Shown in pieces: positions 6,459 to 14,003 of a stretch of DNA of 15,434 nt (within the stretch, counting starts at the first letter, position 1; the number at the start of each line of letters is the position of its first letter). Source of the DNA: Candidatus Puniceispirillum sp. (GTDB lineage Bacteria; Pseudomonadota; Alphaproteobacteria; Puniceispirillales; Puniceispirillaceae); NCBI GenBank assembly GCA_018668795.1, contig JABJBD010000123.1:1-15434 (forward strand). Reading direction: 5' to 3'. The notes below the pieces were generated by a model that worked only from the letters and a program-made list of their open reading frames with translations, was not told the origin of the DNA and did not search any database. The position numbers were made by a program, and so were the translations under genes.

Positions 6459-7748
6459 TTAATTGTCGGTGGCTGAACCTTGGGCAAATCTGAACCCAGT
6501 TCCTGATTTTTCAATCCGCCGCATCATTTGTGCGGCTGGGCGAGGGGTGGATGACAGCGCGTTAAACCACGGCAACAATTCAGAATCAGGCCGCATCGAG
6601 GCCATGACCAGCAGGGTTTTTGCGGCGGATTTCATAGTGCTGTCCATGGTAAAACTTGGCAAGGTAACGCTTTGCTTTGGCGGCAGGGCAGCATGGTTTC
6701 GCAAAATCATGTTTGGTGCGGCATTGTCTTGATGGCTGTAAAGGGCGGTCCACACGCCGATGGGTTGGTCGGATCTGTTGCCAAGCGTTAGTTGAAACTG
6801 GCAGCCATTATTGATCCAGCTAGGCAAGGTGTTGGTGGTGATGGTGGCGGTTCGTGGCGCAGCGCAAGTGGCATCTTGCCCGGGGATCAGTCGTATTTCG
6901 ATATGCACATCGTCGCCAAGCCCGGTAGCCCGGTGACGAAGATACTTTTCAAAAAAAAATGCGCCATTCACGTCTAGCCAATTGCCGTCTTGTCGCATTT
7001 CGCGCAGTTCCATAAATAACTCGCGATAGCGACCTTCTGTATCAAGCCGGGTCAAAGGGGCTGCAAACTTGATCGCCAGATGGCTGCTCACCGCAATGCA
7101 AGCAAGCCCGATGGCGACCGCTGCAATAACGCGTTTAACCGGCCGCCGCCCCACGACTAATGGGGCTGTTCCCCCAATGCCGGTGGTCAAATTAAAATAA
7201 GCGGCCATGTTGATGATTGATGTTACCGGCACCCATGTGATCGCCAGTTCCGACGGGTCGTCTTGCTCGATCGCTTGAATTTCGGCGATGTTTGCTGGGT
7301 GTGCGATCACCAGAACTGGGTCGGCAAAACGCGGCTTTTTGTCAAGCGCAGCGCGGGTCATCTGCCATTTTTTGTTGATCTCTCCAACCGGTTGGATAAT
7401 GCCTTTCGGGGTTACCTTGCCGGTTGTCCACATAAGCGCGTGTGGCGAAATGGCCGCTGACTTATCAGGTTCGGCATGGAATAAATGCATAACAGTCAAA
7501 CCCACCTGCCAGCTATGGCCTTGCGTGATCGGGCCTGACAAATCAACCCGGTAGGAGGGGTGACCCGTCATTTGTTCAATAAGACCGGTTGGCCGTCGCA
7601 CAAAAGCATCATAAAGTGGGCTGATCGGCAGTTCTTGAAAGCTGTCCGAAAGGCACAGCACCGACCGGATGTCTGGATCTTCTTCTGTAATCGAAACAAC
7701 CTCGACCGGTCCGTGGGTCGTGGCGATCCATATGGTTGGTAATGTCAC
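6459..7748 (-). CDS. Lon-like domain, membrane helix and DUF4384-like domain fusion
   Basis: 429 aa. The N-terminal part resembles the Lon proteolytic domain. GHSWQVGLTVMHLF (77-90) aligns with the GPSAGxxM serine motif, with Ser79 kept. TTGKVTPKGIIQPVGEINKK (108-127) aligns with TGEVTLRGxVLPVGGLKEK, but the catalytic Lys position reads Asn125, with Lys126 next to it. One membrane helix lies at about 205-226. The C-terminal part (about 280-400) looks like DUF4384, a beta-rich domain with phrases such as ALPPKQSVTLPSF and LLVMASMRP. If the helix is the only one, the Lon-like part is cytosolic and the DUF4384-like part periplasmic, as expected of a sensor or transducer. The start is GTG at 7748, overlapping the previous stop (GTGA). 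Both domain calls rest on by-eye motif similarity. Confidence 0.55.
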   Translation of the reverse strand: MTLPTIWIATTHGPVEVVSITEEDPDIRSVLCLSDSFQELPISPLYDAFVRRPTGLIEQMTGHPSYRVDLSGPITQGHSWQVGLTVMHLFHAEPDKSAAISPHALMWTTGKVTPKGIIQPVGEINKKWQMTRAALDKKPRFADPVLVIAHPANIAEIQAIEQDDPSELAITWVPVTSIINMAAYFNLTTGIGGTAPLVVGRRPVKRVIAAVAIGLACIAVSSHLAIKFAAPLTRLDTEGRYRELFMELREMRQDGNWLDVNGAFFFEKYLRHRATGLGDDVHIEIRLIPGQDATCAAPRTATITTNTLPSWINNGCQFQLTLGNRSDQPIGVWTALYSHQDNAAPNMILRNHAALPPKQSVTLPSFTMDSTMKSAAKTLLVMASMRPDSELLPWFNALSSTPRPAAQMMRRIEKSGTGFRFAQGSATDN

Positions 7749-8293
7749 TTAATGAAGAACTCCGCCGCTGGGTCGTTAAAGGCATCAATCACCAGATTGT
7801 CCTCGCCGACCATAACTTGCGATACGCCATTATGAACCGACGATAGGCTGATAAAGTTATAGTTGTTATTGTGACAGTAATAAAGATGTTGTGGGGTGGT
7901 TTCTGTCAGTTTGTGAATGCGGATGATCAGAAAATGGGCGCCGTCGTGGCGTGATGATGCCTTGAGTTCGAGATCAAATTGTTCACCTGTCCGTTTGTCC
8001 ATCTGTGCACTGGCGGCGGCGGCTTGGGATGGCTGGGTATAAATGGCCATCGACCGCAACAATGCTGCAAACCGGCTGGCCTGTTTGGCGTTGCTGCCGA
8101 TCTTTGCGATCGTCTCGGCATGTGTGTCAGGGGCGGTGGCGGCGGCCAATAGGTCGCCAAACGTCAGTTGCCGCACTGTATCAGGTTGATGGGCTTCAAG
8201 GCTTGTGTCCAACTGGTGATAGGTTTCCAATGTGACAAAATGCGCTGTGGCGTCGTCAAGTCCGATGGTTGGTTCGTCAGAGTGATGGGTCAT
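7745..8293 (-). CDS. 182-aa cytosolic protein of unknown family
   Basis: 182 aa without signal peptide or membrane helix. The N-terminal half (about 35-85) is helical (LTFGDLLAAATAP, ASRFAALLRSMA). The C-terminal half (105-182) is beta-rich and Asn/His-rich (YYCHNNNYNFISL) and ends in DPAAEFFIK. It is tied by 4-nt overlaps to both neighbours (ATGA at 8290-8293 with the 554-aa gene, GTGA at 7745-7748 with the Lon-like gene), which points to fixed stoichiometry and a shared complex. It could be an anti-sigma-like or adaptor protein for the 554-aa product, but nothing in the sequence proves that. Confidence 0.65.
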   Translation of the reverse strand: MTHHSDEPTIGLDDATAHFVTLETYHQLDTSLEAHQPDTVRQLTFGDLLAAATAPDTHAETIAKIGSNAKQASRFAALLRSMAIYTQPSQAAAASAQMDKRTGEQFDLELKASSRHDGAHFLIIRIHKLTETTPQHLYYCHNNNYNFISLSSVHNGVSQVMVGEDNLVIDAFNDPAAEFFIK

Positions 8294-9954
8294 GAAGTTT
8301 GTCCGTATATCTGTCTGAAGTGGTCAAAGAATAAGTCCCGGTCGGCGATGCAGCGGGATTGCAGTGACGGGGTACCGGATTGGGCGGTGGTAATGGCCGG
8401 GTTATTACTGACCAGTCGGTTCAATGGTGGTGCAAGACGTGACAATATTTCGATACCATTAGCCAATTCAGCGGTCCATGTTTCGACATCTTCGGTTGGC
8501 AATTTGCCAAGACCTTTGCGACGAAATTTCTTTTTTGCCTGTTGCAAGCGGTGCAATAAAAGTGGCATGACATCTGGCGCTGTATCAAGAAGGGTGGCGC
8601 TGATTTGCGCGACCAATTCCTGTTCATCAACGGGGCCGGTAAGGCGCGATCGCACATCTACGCCAACATCGCGCATCGCTTTTTGTTCAGTCACATCGGC
8701 CAACGGCAGGGCGGCATAAACAAAAGCTGGTGATCTTGCCAAGTAAAGCGAAAAAGTCGCCGCTTTGGCAAGCCCTTCTAAGGTGTCATGCAGCTGTTTG
8801 ATCTGGCCTATCGCCACGTCATAGGCGCTAGTGTCGACAATGCCGTCCATCGTGTTCAGCTGGTTTTTTTTCTGGCGTAATGCCTCGATCAGGCGGGCTT
8901 GAACGGGGCCAAAAGTGACCAGACGCAGGATGGTTACAATCAGGGCTGGCCCATCGTCACCAAAATCTAGAAGCTGCGCTATATGGTCTTGTTCGGTAGC
9001 GGTAACTAGTTTGATCGTTTGCAATTCTGCGGAGCTGATTTTACCAAGTTGCGATCCGATCGGGACATCGTCACTTGCGTCATCAAACATCGTCTTGGCT
9101 GTCTGTTGGTCTATCTGGTCAAGCGCTGCCTGCCCCTGTTCGCTCAGCGCATCGAGGCTAGTTTCCTGCTGGAACTGATTCCTTGTGGCGGCGCGGATGG
9201 CGTGCCGGAATCTCACCCAGTTTTGTACGCAATTGGTATAGAGTCGAAATTTGGAATCTGCATCAAGGCTGAACTGTATCCAAAAATCAACAATCAGCTC
9301 ATTGTCAATATCGTTGACACTAATGGGGTGATCGGCGCCATAGCGCGCCGCTAAGAAATCGCGCAATGATCTAGCTTTTTTTTCCGCTGATGCTGTTGCC
9401 ATATGGTTTCTCAGGAAGTGATAGATCTCGCGCGAGATTTCATTCGATATCGCGGTGACATCTTGCCGGTTCTTTGCTTTGGCGAGGCGGTTATAGAACG
9501 CCTCAAGCTGATCATAACCAATAATTTCTAATATCAGATCGAGAAGCGCCGAATGTTTGGCAATGTGAAACAGGTTCACATCAAATGTTTGGCTGCGATG
9601 ACTGGCTTCGGCGATCGTTTGGGGGCGTGCGCTAGCCGGGGTGCTGGCAGCCGATTTCAGCCCCTGTCCAAGGCTGCGCGCTGTGAACGGTTGCGACATG
9701 GCAAACCAATGATAGAGCGCAACACCGTTTTGGGCGCTAACCGATAGAAAATGACACAACGGAAATATCACCTTTGCATAGCTATGACCGGCAAGGACTT
9801 TAAGAAGATTTTGCCGGGCTTGATCGCTGTGTCTTGGTCGTCCGTCGGCGACGGTGTCATCAAAAATCGTTCTTATCAGATCAAGCAGTTCATGGCTTGG
9901 ACCATCATCTTGAACTGTCATTCGGTGCAGTAATTTATAGGAAATATTGGACAT
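8290..9954 (-). CDS. 554-aa cytosolic helical protein of unknown family
   Basis: 554 aa, the largest product here, with no signal peptide and no clear membrane helix. It is helical throughout, with a hydrophobic N-terminal third, a central helical region (about 130-290) and a basic patch KKKFRRKGLGK (474-484). The stretch at about 213-271 (DIDNELIVDFWIQF, then KFRLYTNCVQNWVRFRHAIR and SLDAL) faintly echoes sigma-70 region 2, but no region 4 helix-turn-helix follows, so this is only a lead. The start at 9954 lacks a good ribosome site and sits 13 bp after the lytic transglycosylase stop, so re-initiation is likely. Its stop overlaps the start of the 182-aa gene. Confidence 0.65.
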   Translation of the reverse strand: MSNISYKLLHRMTVQDDGPSHELLDLIRTIFDDTVADGRPRHSDQARQNLLKVLAGHSYAKVIFPLCHFLSVSAQNGVALYHWFAMSQPFTARSLGQGLKSAASTPASARPQTIAEASHRSQTFDVNLFHIAKHSALLDLILEIIGYDQLEAFYNRLAKAKNRQDVTAISNEISREIYHFLRNHMATASAEKKARSLRDFLAARYGADHPISVNDIDNELIVDFWIQFSLDADSKFRLYTNCVQNWVRFRHAIRAATRNQFQQETSLDALSEQGQAALDQIDQQTAKTMFDDASDDVPIGSQLGKISSAELQTIKLVTATEQDHIAQLLDFGDDGPALIVTILRLVTFGPVQARLIEALRQKKNQLNTMDGIVDTSAYDVAIGQIKQLHDTLEGLAKAATFSLYLARSPAFVYAALPLADVTEQKAMRDVGVDVRSRLTGPVDEQELVAQISATLLDTAPDVMPLLLHRLQQAKKKFRRKGLGKLPTEDVETWTAELANGIEILSRLAPPLNRLVSNNPAITTAQSGTPSLQSRCIADRDLFFDHFRQIYGQTS

Positions 9955-9967
9955 CAGTTTTGTTTTG

Positions 9968-10642
9968 TTATCTGCCGCGCGGCGCCAATTCGTTCACAAC
10001 CGACAGCCATTTATCGACATGATTGATATGCGTTGTCAAAGCCGCCTTTTGATCTGGCTTAGCATGTTTTGCTAATGTTTGTACAGTAAGCAGGCGCTGC
10101 CCAGCACGCCGCCGCGCGTCCCCCATGACCTTTTTATCCACGGCATTTTGATAATGTCTCGATCGTGCCAATACCCGCGATACATAGTCGCGCGTGTAAG
10201 GCAGTACCCGGGCACTGCCGTTTTTCATCACCGCTGATCCGCCATTATAATGAGATAAGGCAAGATCGATGCGTCCATTGTATTTTTTAATCAAATGATC
10301 CAGGAATCTGACGCCGATGCGAATATTTGTCCGCGGGTCAAACAATGCAGCCCGCCCGGTTTTATAAAGGCCGAAAGCGGTGGCTGGCATGATTTGCATA
10401 ATGCCAACAGCGCCTGCATGGCTGACAACATGTGGTCTGAAATTGGATTCGGTTTCGGCTACCGCAAGGGCTAATGATGGCCGCACATAGGTTGCTTTCA
10501 GGCTTTCTGAGATAATCGTCTGCTCGATCCGATCGGCTGACCAGTATGCTGCCGCCTGTTGCGCTGTCGCGGACAGTATCACCGCCATCACGGTAAAACC
10601 CACCAAGCCGCGCCGACGAAGGTGTGCGATGAACGCCCTCAT
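9968..10642 (-). CDS. Lytic transglycosylase, SLT (GH23) type
   Basis: 224 aa with an N-terminal signal or anchor helix (about 13-31). The SLT fold is clear. ALAVAETESNFRP (58-70) carries the catalytic Glu65 before Ser66. SHAGAVGIMQIMPATA (74-89) is the signature loop, DPRTNIRIGVRFLDHLI (102-118) follows, and ALSHYNGG (128-135) with PYTRDYVSRVL (148-158) completes the family pattern. Such enzymes cut peptidoglycan glycan strands and often open the wall for trans-envelope machines. A helical, basic C-terminal extension of about 55 residues (170-224) goes beyond the minimal domain. The start overlaps the stop of the ExbD-like gene (ATGA at 10639-10642). It looks active, in contrast to the related protein at 13002-13724. 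Confidence 0.9.
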   Translation of the reverse strand: MRAFIAHLRRRGLVGFTVMAVILSATAQQAAAYWSADRIEQTIISESLKATYVRPSLALAVAETESNFRPHVVSHAGAVGIMQIMPATAFGLYKTGRAALFDPRTNIRIGVRFLDHLIKKYNGRIDLALSHYNGGSAVMKNGSARVLPYTRDYVSRVLARSRHYQNAVDKKVMGDARRRAGQRLLTVQTLAKHAKPDQKAALTTHINHVDKWLSVVNELAPRGR

Positions 10643-11031
10643 TGGCTCGCCCTCTTACTTTTCAGACGTGCCTGCCATGCCGCATCAAGCTTGGTGATTT
10701 GCAGGTTTTGATGACCAACCTTACCGACAATCTCAAGGACCGCCGACAACTCTAGCTGGGGGTCAACCGCCAGCAGAATTTTTTGATCTGCAGGTAAAGC
10801 CGAAACATTAAGCCGGGTCAGATCTTTGTCGTAGAGCTGGCCGCCGCTATAAACAAATAAATCCATTTTTTCCCCGGTTGGGCCGGTGCCATTATTGCCC
10901 ATTTTGATCTGTTGATTGGTTGGTGGGCTGTTCAATACAGCTACCAGCATCAAGATCATTAGGCTGAAGAATGCCATCGACAGTGCCAGGCCAACCTCGG
11001 CAAGAGGATTACCACCTTCGTCACTCAGCAT
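10639..11031 (-). CDS. ExbD/TolR-like stator partner
   Basis: 130 aa. A short cytoplasmic N-terminus ends in NPLAEVGLALSMAFFSLMIL (8-27), which aligns with the TPLxDVxFxLLIFFM start of the ExbD/TolR membrane helix. The ion-binding Asp is replaced by Glu12. One helix spans about 14-34. The periplasmic part ends in a fold like ExbD: KILLAVDPQLELSAVLEIVGKVGHQNLQI (84-112) matches the VxxAVDxxxxYxxVxxVxxxxxxxGxxxI pattern. ExbD/TolR proteins plug ExbB/TolQ pentamers and use the ion gradient. A putative pore partner lies in the opposing operon at 3570-4094. An AGGGGA ribosome site precedes the ATG. Its coupling to a lytic transglycosylase suggests that wall opening and energised function go together. 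Confidence 0.7.
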   Translation of the reverse strand: MLSDEGGNPLAEVGLALSMAFFSLMILMLVAVLNSPPTNQQIKMGNNGTGPTGEKMDLFVYSGGQLYDKDLTRLNVSALPADQKILLAVDPQLELSAVLEIVGKVGHQNLQITKLDAAWQARLKSKRASQ

Positions 11032-11104
11032 CGCATTAGTCCCCTATTTTCCTATCAGTTCACTAATAGTGTTATGGGATCATTTGGCTAAGTTTTGATT
11101 TGGG

Positions 11105-11998
11105 TCAGTTATATTTAAGCGGGTTTCCGGCGCTGCCACGGCTGGTGCCGGCAGCGGTCAGCACAATTTGAATGGTCCCGGGCTTGACAAGCACATCGGC
11201 GCCGGCTTCAGGGTTGATGCCGATATCACGAAGACTAATGTCAATCCATTTTTGTAATTTGATATTTGAGGCCTCGCTGTAATAGGAAAATCGTGTATGC
11301 GGGCCAGCGTGCCGCATGTTGACGATCTTCAAGAAGTCTGGAAATTCATTCACCATTAAATCGATGAATTGGGTTCGTTGGGCTTGATTGAAATTGACTA
11401 GGTCAATCTGCACTTTGTTGACTGGGTCGCCAGCATCTGCCATCGCGCCAGATGGACTGCTGATCAATTTGCCAATACGCATAGCCAAGGTTTCGGCGAT
11501 TTGCCGCGCGGCGCGGCTGCCCAATATTTGGGCGCAAGCGGCATCACAATCAAGTGGTAGCAAGAATCCATCGCCATCGATATGTGATGACACAACCTGG
11601 CTTGCTGTTGCCGACGATATAACCGTCGCATTCGATTGAAGGTAGGCATTCCGGTTGGCGGGTAGATGAAGCTGGGATTGCAGAAAAATGATCAGCACAT
11701 CGCCATAGTGGGACTGGATTGCAGACAAGCGAGCCAACACCTCGGCGCGGCTGGCGCCGGTGATCTGGGCCTTGCGCGACAAGACGACAGGATCAAGCAC
11801 AATAAAATTCATTTGGTTCAGCCGTGACTGAAACGCATCGGCAGCAGTTTTGGCAAGGCCGGATACGGCGCTATCGGTGGCGGAGGCATCAAACACAACG
11901 ATTTGGGAATTGGCATGGCTAGCTGATAACGGGGTGGTAAGTCCGATCAACAGCAGCAATAGCATTGTCCAGCGATGCGCAAAATCTACGTGTTTCAT
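11105..11998 (-). CDS. Secreted protein A, CsgG/FlgT-like style, paralogous to its upstream neighbour
   Basis: 297 aa. A signal peptide ends near SASHA (residue 29). The N-terminal half (SQIVVFDASATDSAVSGLAK onward) has the alternating strand and helix pattern of nucleotide-free Rossmann-like periplasmic domains of the CsgG/LpoB/TolB-N type. C151 and C155 are close and may be bridged. The C-terminal domain (about 196-284) is shared with the gene at 12033-12962: both have an NFN motif, EFPxF and KW at matching places (NFN 202-204, EFPDF 218-222, K250-W251 here). AAGGA precedes the ATG at 11998, and the longer frame to 12070 is not supported. Function unknown; a periplasmic or outer-membrane accessory is plausible. 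Confidence 0.65.
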   Translation of the reverse strand: MKHVDFAHRWTMLLLLLIGLTTPLSASHANSQIVVFDASATDSAVSGLAKTAADAFQSRLNQMNFIVLDPVVLSRKAQITGASRAEVLARLSAIQSHYGDVLIIFLQSQLHLPANRNAYLQSNATVISSATASQVVSSHIDGDGFLLPLDCDAACAQILGSRAARQIAETLAMRIGKLISSPSGAMADAGDPVNKVQIDLVNFNQAQRTQFIDLMVNEFPDFLKIVNMRHAGPHTRFSYYSEASNIKLQKWIDISLRDIGINPEAGADVLVKPGTIQIVLTAAGTSRGSAGNPLKYN

Positions 11999-12032
11999 AA
12001 TCAATCCTTTAACGCCAAGACATCGTATTGCG

Positions 12033-12962
12033 TCACAACGTGATACAAACTGTTCCAAATTTTGCACCATTTTCCAAGATTAAACGCAGCTTCTTGTTGT
12101 GATATAGAATAGTAAAATCTTGTCCTGGCACCATCTGATGCTCGATGAAAAATATATGTAGCCATTTGGTTAGGCGTTGTTGTTTCGCTGTGGTTCGGTA
12201 TGTGTAGCTTGCGTAATGACTTTGCGATGCGTCAACCAGATCGATCGCGACGAAGCCGGGAAATTCGGTTTCCATTTCCTCTAAAATATAGTTCTGCTGG
12301 CAACCGTTAAAATTTTCAATCGTCATGGTTACCATATATTCGTCGCCAGCCCATGGCGCGCCATGGGACCACGCCAGATCGCGGCTGTTATCTTGCATCT
12401 GGCGCGTTGCGCGCCGCGCCAGAGACAGGGCGGCAACGCGCAATTCGTCGCGGCTGACATCTTGCGCCACATCAAGGCTGGCAACGCTGCTGACAAGCCT
12501 GCCTGATGGGAGGGCAGTAATCCGCACTGTTGGCAGAACGCGATCATTTTCAACTGGTGACAAGTTTGTTTCGATCAACAGTCCAGCTTGTTTTTGTGAT
12601 TTCAGCGCCGCGCTTAGCTGGTCAAAGAGGCGTCCTGAACCGTTAGCCAATGCGGGCCGAGCGGTGTTGGTTGTGGCCGCGCGTGGATCTGTGAGGCGCA
12701 ACCCCAAATCAAGAAACGCTGCCTCGATTTCGCGGGCGAACCAGCGGCTTGACAGGTTTGCGCCATCACTTGGGTCGATAAAAGCAGGGATTACTGTGCT
12801 GTCGGCGACTGCTGCGTGAAATGGCGTGAATATCCCACCGAAGAGGCTGAATAGCCCCATATGAAAGATGATGGTAAGCTGCCGCAGTCGTGACCAAACG
12901 ACCAGCTTTCTGACGGGCTTGACACGGAGATCACGAGATTTGGTGTGGCGTTGATACTGCAT
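12033..12962 (-). CDS. Secreted or anchored protein B, paralogue of the 11105-11998 product
   Basis: 309 aa. A basic N-terminus of about 28 residues precedes a hydrophobic helix (about 30-53) ending near AVADS, so it has an unusually long signal peptide or is anchored. The first domain (about 56-200) has the secreted strand/helix pattern seen in its neighbour (IPAFIDPSDGANLSSRWFAR, VRITALPSGRLVSSVASL). The second domain (about 211-299) aligns with that of the neighbour: NFN 217-219, EFPGF 233-237, K266-W267. The start at 12962 has AAAGGA only about 14 bases upstream, and a shorter ATG at 12860 has no ribosome site. The two genes probably arose by duplication and divergence; their products may form hetero-oligomers. 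Confidence 0.6.
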   Translation of the reverse strand: MQYQRHTKSRDLRVKPVRKLVVWSRLRQLTIIFHMGLFSLFGGIFTPFHAAVADSTVIPAFIDPSDGANLSSRWFAREIEAAFLDLGLRLTDPRAATTNTARPALANGSGRLFDQLSAALKSQKQAGLLIETNLSPVENDRVLPTVRITALPSGRLVSSVASLDVAQDVSRDELRVAALSLARRATRQMQDNSRDLAWSHGAPWAGDEYMVTMTIENFNGCQQNYILEEMETEFPGFVAIDLVDASQSHYASYTYRTTAKQQRLTKWLHIFFIEHQMVPGQDFTILYHNKKLRLILENGAKFGTVCITL

Positions 12963-13001
12963 GCTTTTGGTGTCTTTCCTTTGCTCGGCACAGGACTTTC
13001 T

Positions 13002-13724
13002 TTACAATGCATTGGCGCGCCGAAGCCTATCTGCTTCACTGAGCCAATAGCGGGTTGTAGCAATCTTTTTACGCCATCGCGGTAGATCCGACAAAGGTTC
13101 GTACCGTGTATAAATATCATCCGGCGACCCTGTTGCATATAGCATCGTATCAATTACGGGTACGGTGGGTTGGTGGATGCCTGCCAATTCACGTTCAAAG
13201 ACCGCGCGTGCGGCAAAAATATTGGCTACAATACCACCTGGATAACCGACAACGCGCGACATGGGCCAAGGGCCAAGAGCGTGTCCGTTGTTAAATTCAA
13301 CAAGCGCCATAGCCACATCCCCCTTGTTGGCTTCGATAAGCTGATCCAAACTTTTAAGTCCAATTTTAATATTTATTGCAGGATTAAGAAGGTCATGACC
13401 ATGATAGGGTCTGTCAAGCCGGTTTGGGTCAAGCTGAAAAATGCCGAGGCGCTGTGCCGGGCCAATTGCATCTGCATCAAAATTCGACATTACTCGAGCC
13501 ACCCCCAATGCTAGTGTGGCATCAACATGCCTGGTTTCATGGGCTTGCTGCACCAAAAGCCGTTCCACCATTTTGCGAGATACGTCATCAGCGTGGGCAA
13601 GGTCGGTGAAGGCAAAGTGAGCCCCAAGAAAGTTAAGAAATACCCAAAATGAAAATGTACTAGTATAGCATCTGACCTGCCATTTGGTGCCTTTGACAAA
13701 CACTTTTTTGACTACATTCAACAT
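13002..13724 (-). CDS. Lytic-transglycosylase-like protein lacking the catalytic Glu
   Basis: 240 aa. A basic N-terminus and hydrophobic helix (about 21-42) end at AHA, giving export. The domain follows the SLT layout: ALGVARVMSNFDADAIGPAQ (72-91), LGIFQLDP (93-100), LLNPAINIKIGLKSLDQLI (112-130) and ALVEFNNG (140-147). Aligned with the intact enzyme at 9968-10642, the catalytic Glu (E65 there) is Met79 here, and the signature MQxMP reads FQLDP. It should be unable to cut glycan by the usual mechanism and may instead bind peptidoglycan. A C-terminal extension (about 150-240) is unlike the active enzyme. AGAGG precedes the ATG at 13724. It is the first gene of the reverse operon. Confidence 0.75.
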   Translation of the reverse strand: MLNVVKKVFVKGTKWQVRCYTSTFSFWVFLNFLGAHFAFTDLAHADDVSRKMVERLLVQQAHETRHVDATLALGVARVMSNFDADAIGPAQRLGIFQLDPNRLDRPYHGHDLLNPAINIKIGLKSLDQLIEANKGDVAMALVEFNNGHALGPWPMSRVVGYPGGIVANIFAARAVFERELAGIHQPTVPVIDTMLYATGSPDDIYTRYEPLSDLPRWRKKIATTRYWLSEADRLRRANAL

Positions 13725-14003
13725 GTTTATGACCTCTTTGTCTCCGCTTGTTCAGTTGCGTGTTCAATCAATTTGACTAGGCTATGGGTGCCTTTGGTGC
13801 GTTTTTGATAGCTTTTGCGGGGCATGCCGCTTGGAGAGCTAGGGGCCTCATAAACCTTTCTTGTTGCAGTACGGGGTACTTATTCGCTAAAAAATAAATA
13901 ATATTCTTAAACATAAACGTGTACGGTAAAAATTGGTCAAAGCATTTTTTGACAAAAAATGGCCAAATACATTTATGATAACAGCGACGGGAGCAACACT
14001 ATC
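13725..14003. promoter_or_regulatory. Divergent intergenic region with a possible promoter and operator for the rightward genes
   Basis: This gap of about 280 bp must drive both the reverse operon and the rightward genes. For the right, TTGACA (13949-13954) and TATGAT (13974-13979) form a sigma-70-like pair, though the 19-nt spacer is long. The start would fall near 13986, just before the GGGAG site of the gene at 14004. An inverted repeat GTCAAA-N6-TTTGAC (13936-13953) overlaps the -35 and is a candidate operator. For the left, only the ribosome site AGAGG before 13724 is clear; I see no convincing -35/-10. Confidence 0.4.

Noticed and set aside
3570..11031. Zorya-type defence pair (ZorA/ZorB)
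   Set aside because: The MotA-like protein lacks the long cytoplasmic tail of ZorA, the ExbD-like protein lacks an OmpA-type peptidoglycan domain, and there is no ZorC, ZorD or ZorE-like gene.
12325..12819. 164-aa plus-strand open frame inside the paralogue B gene
   Set aside because: Arg/Ser/Ala-rich composition typical of an antisense shadow; the minus-strand frame has the shared domain and fits the operon.
13959..14003. Upstream ATG (13959) as the start of the 406-aa gene
   Set aside because: No ribosome site, it would put 15 polar residues before the signal peptide, and it overlaps the likely promoter; ATG 14004 has GGGAG at good spacing.
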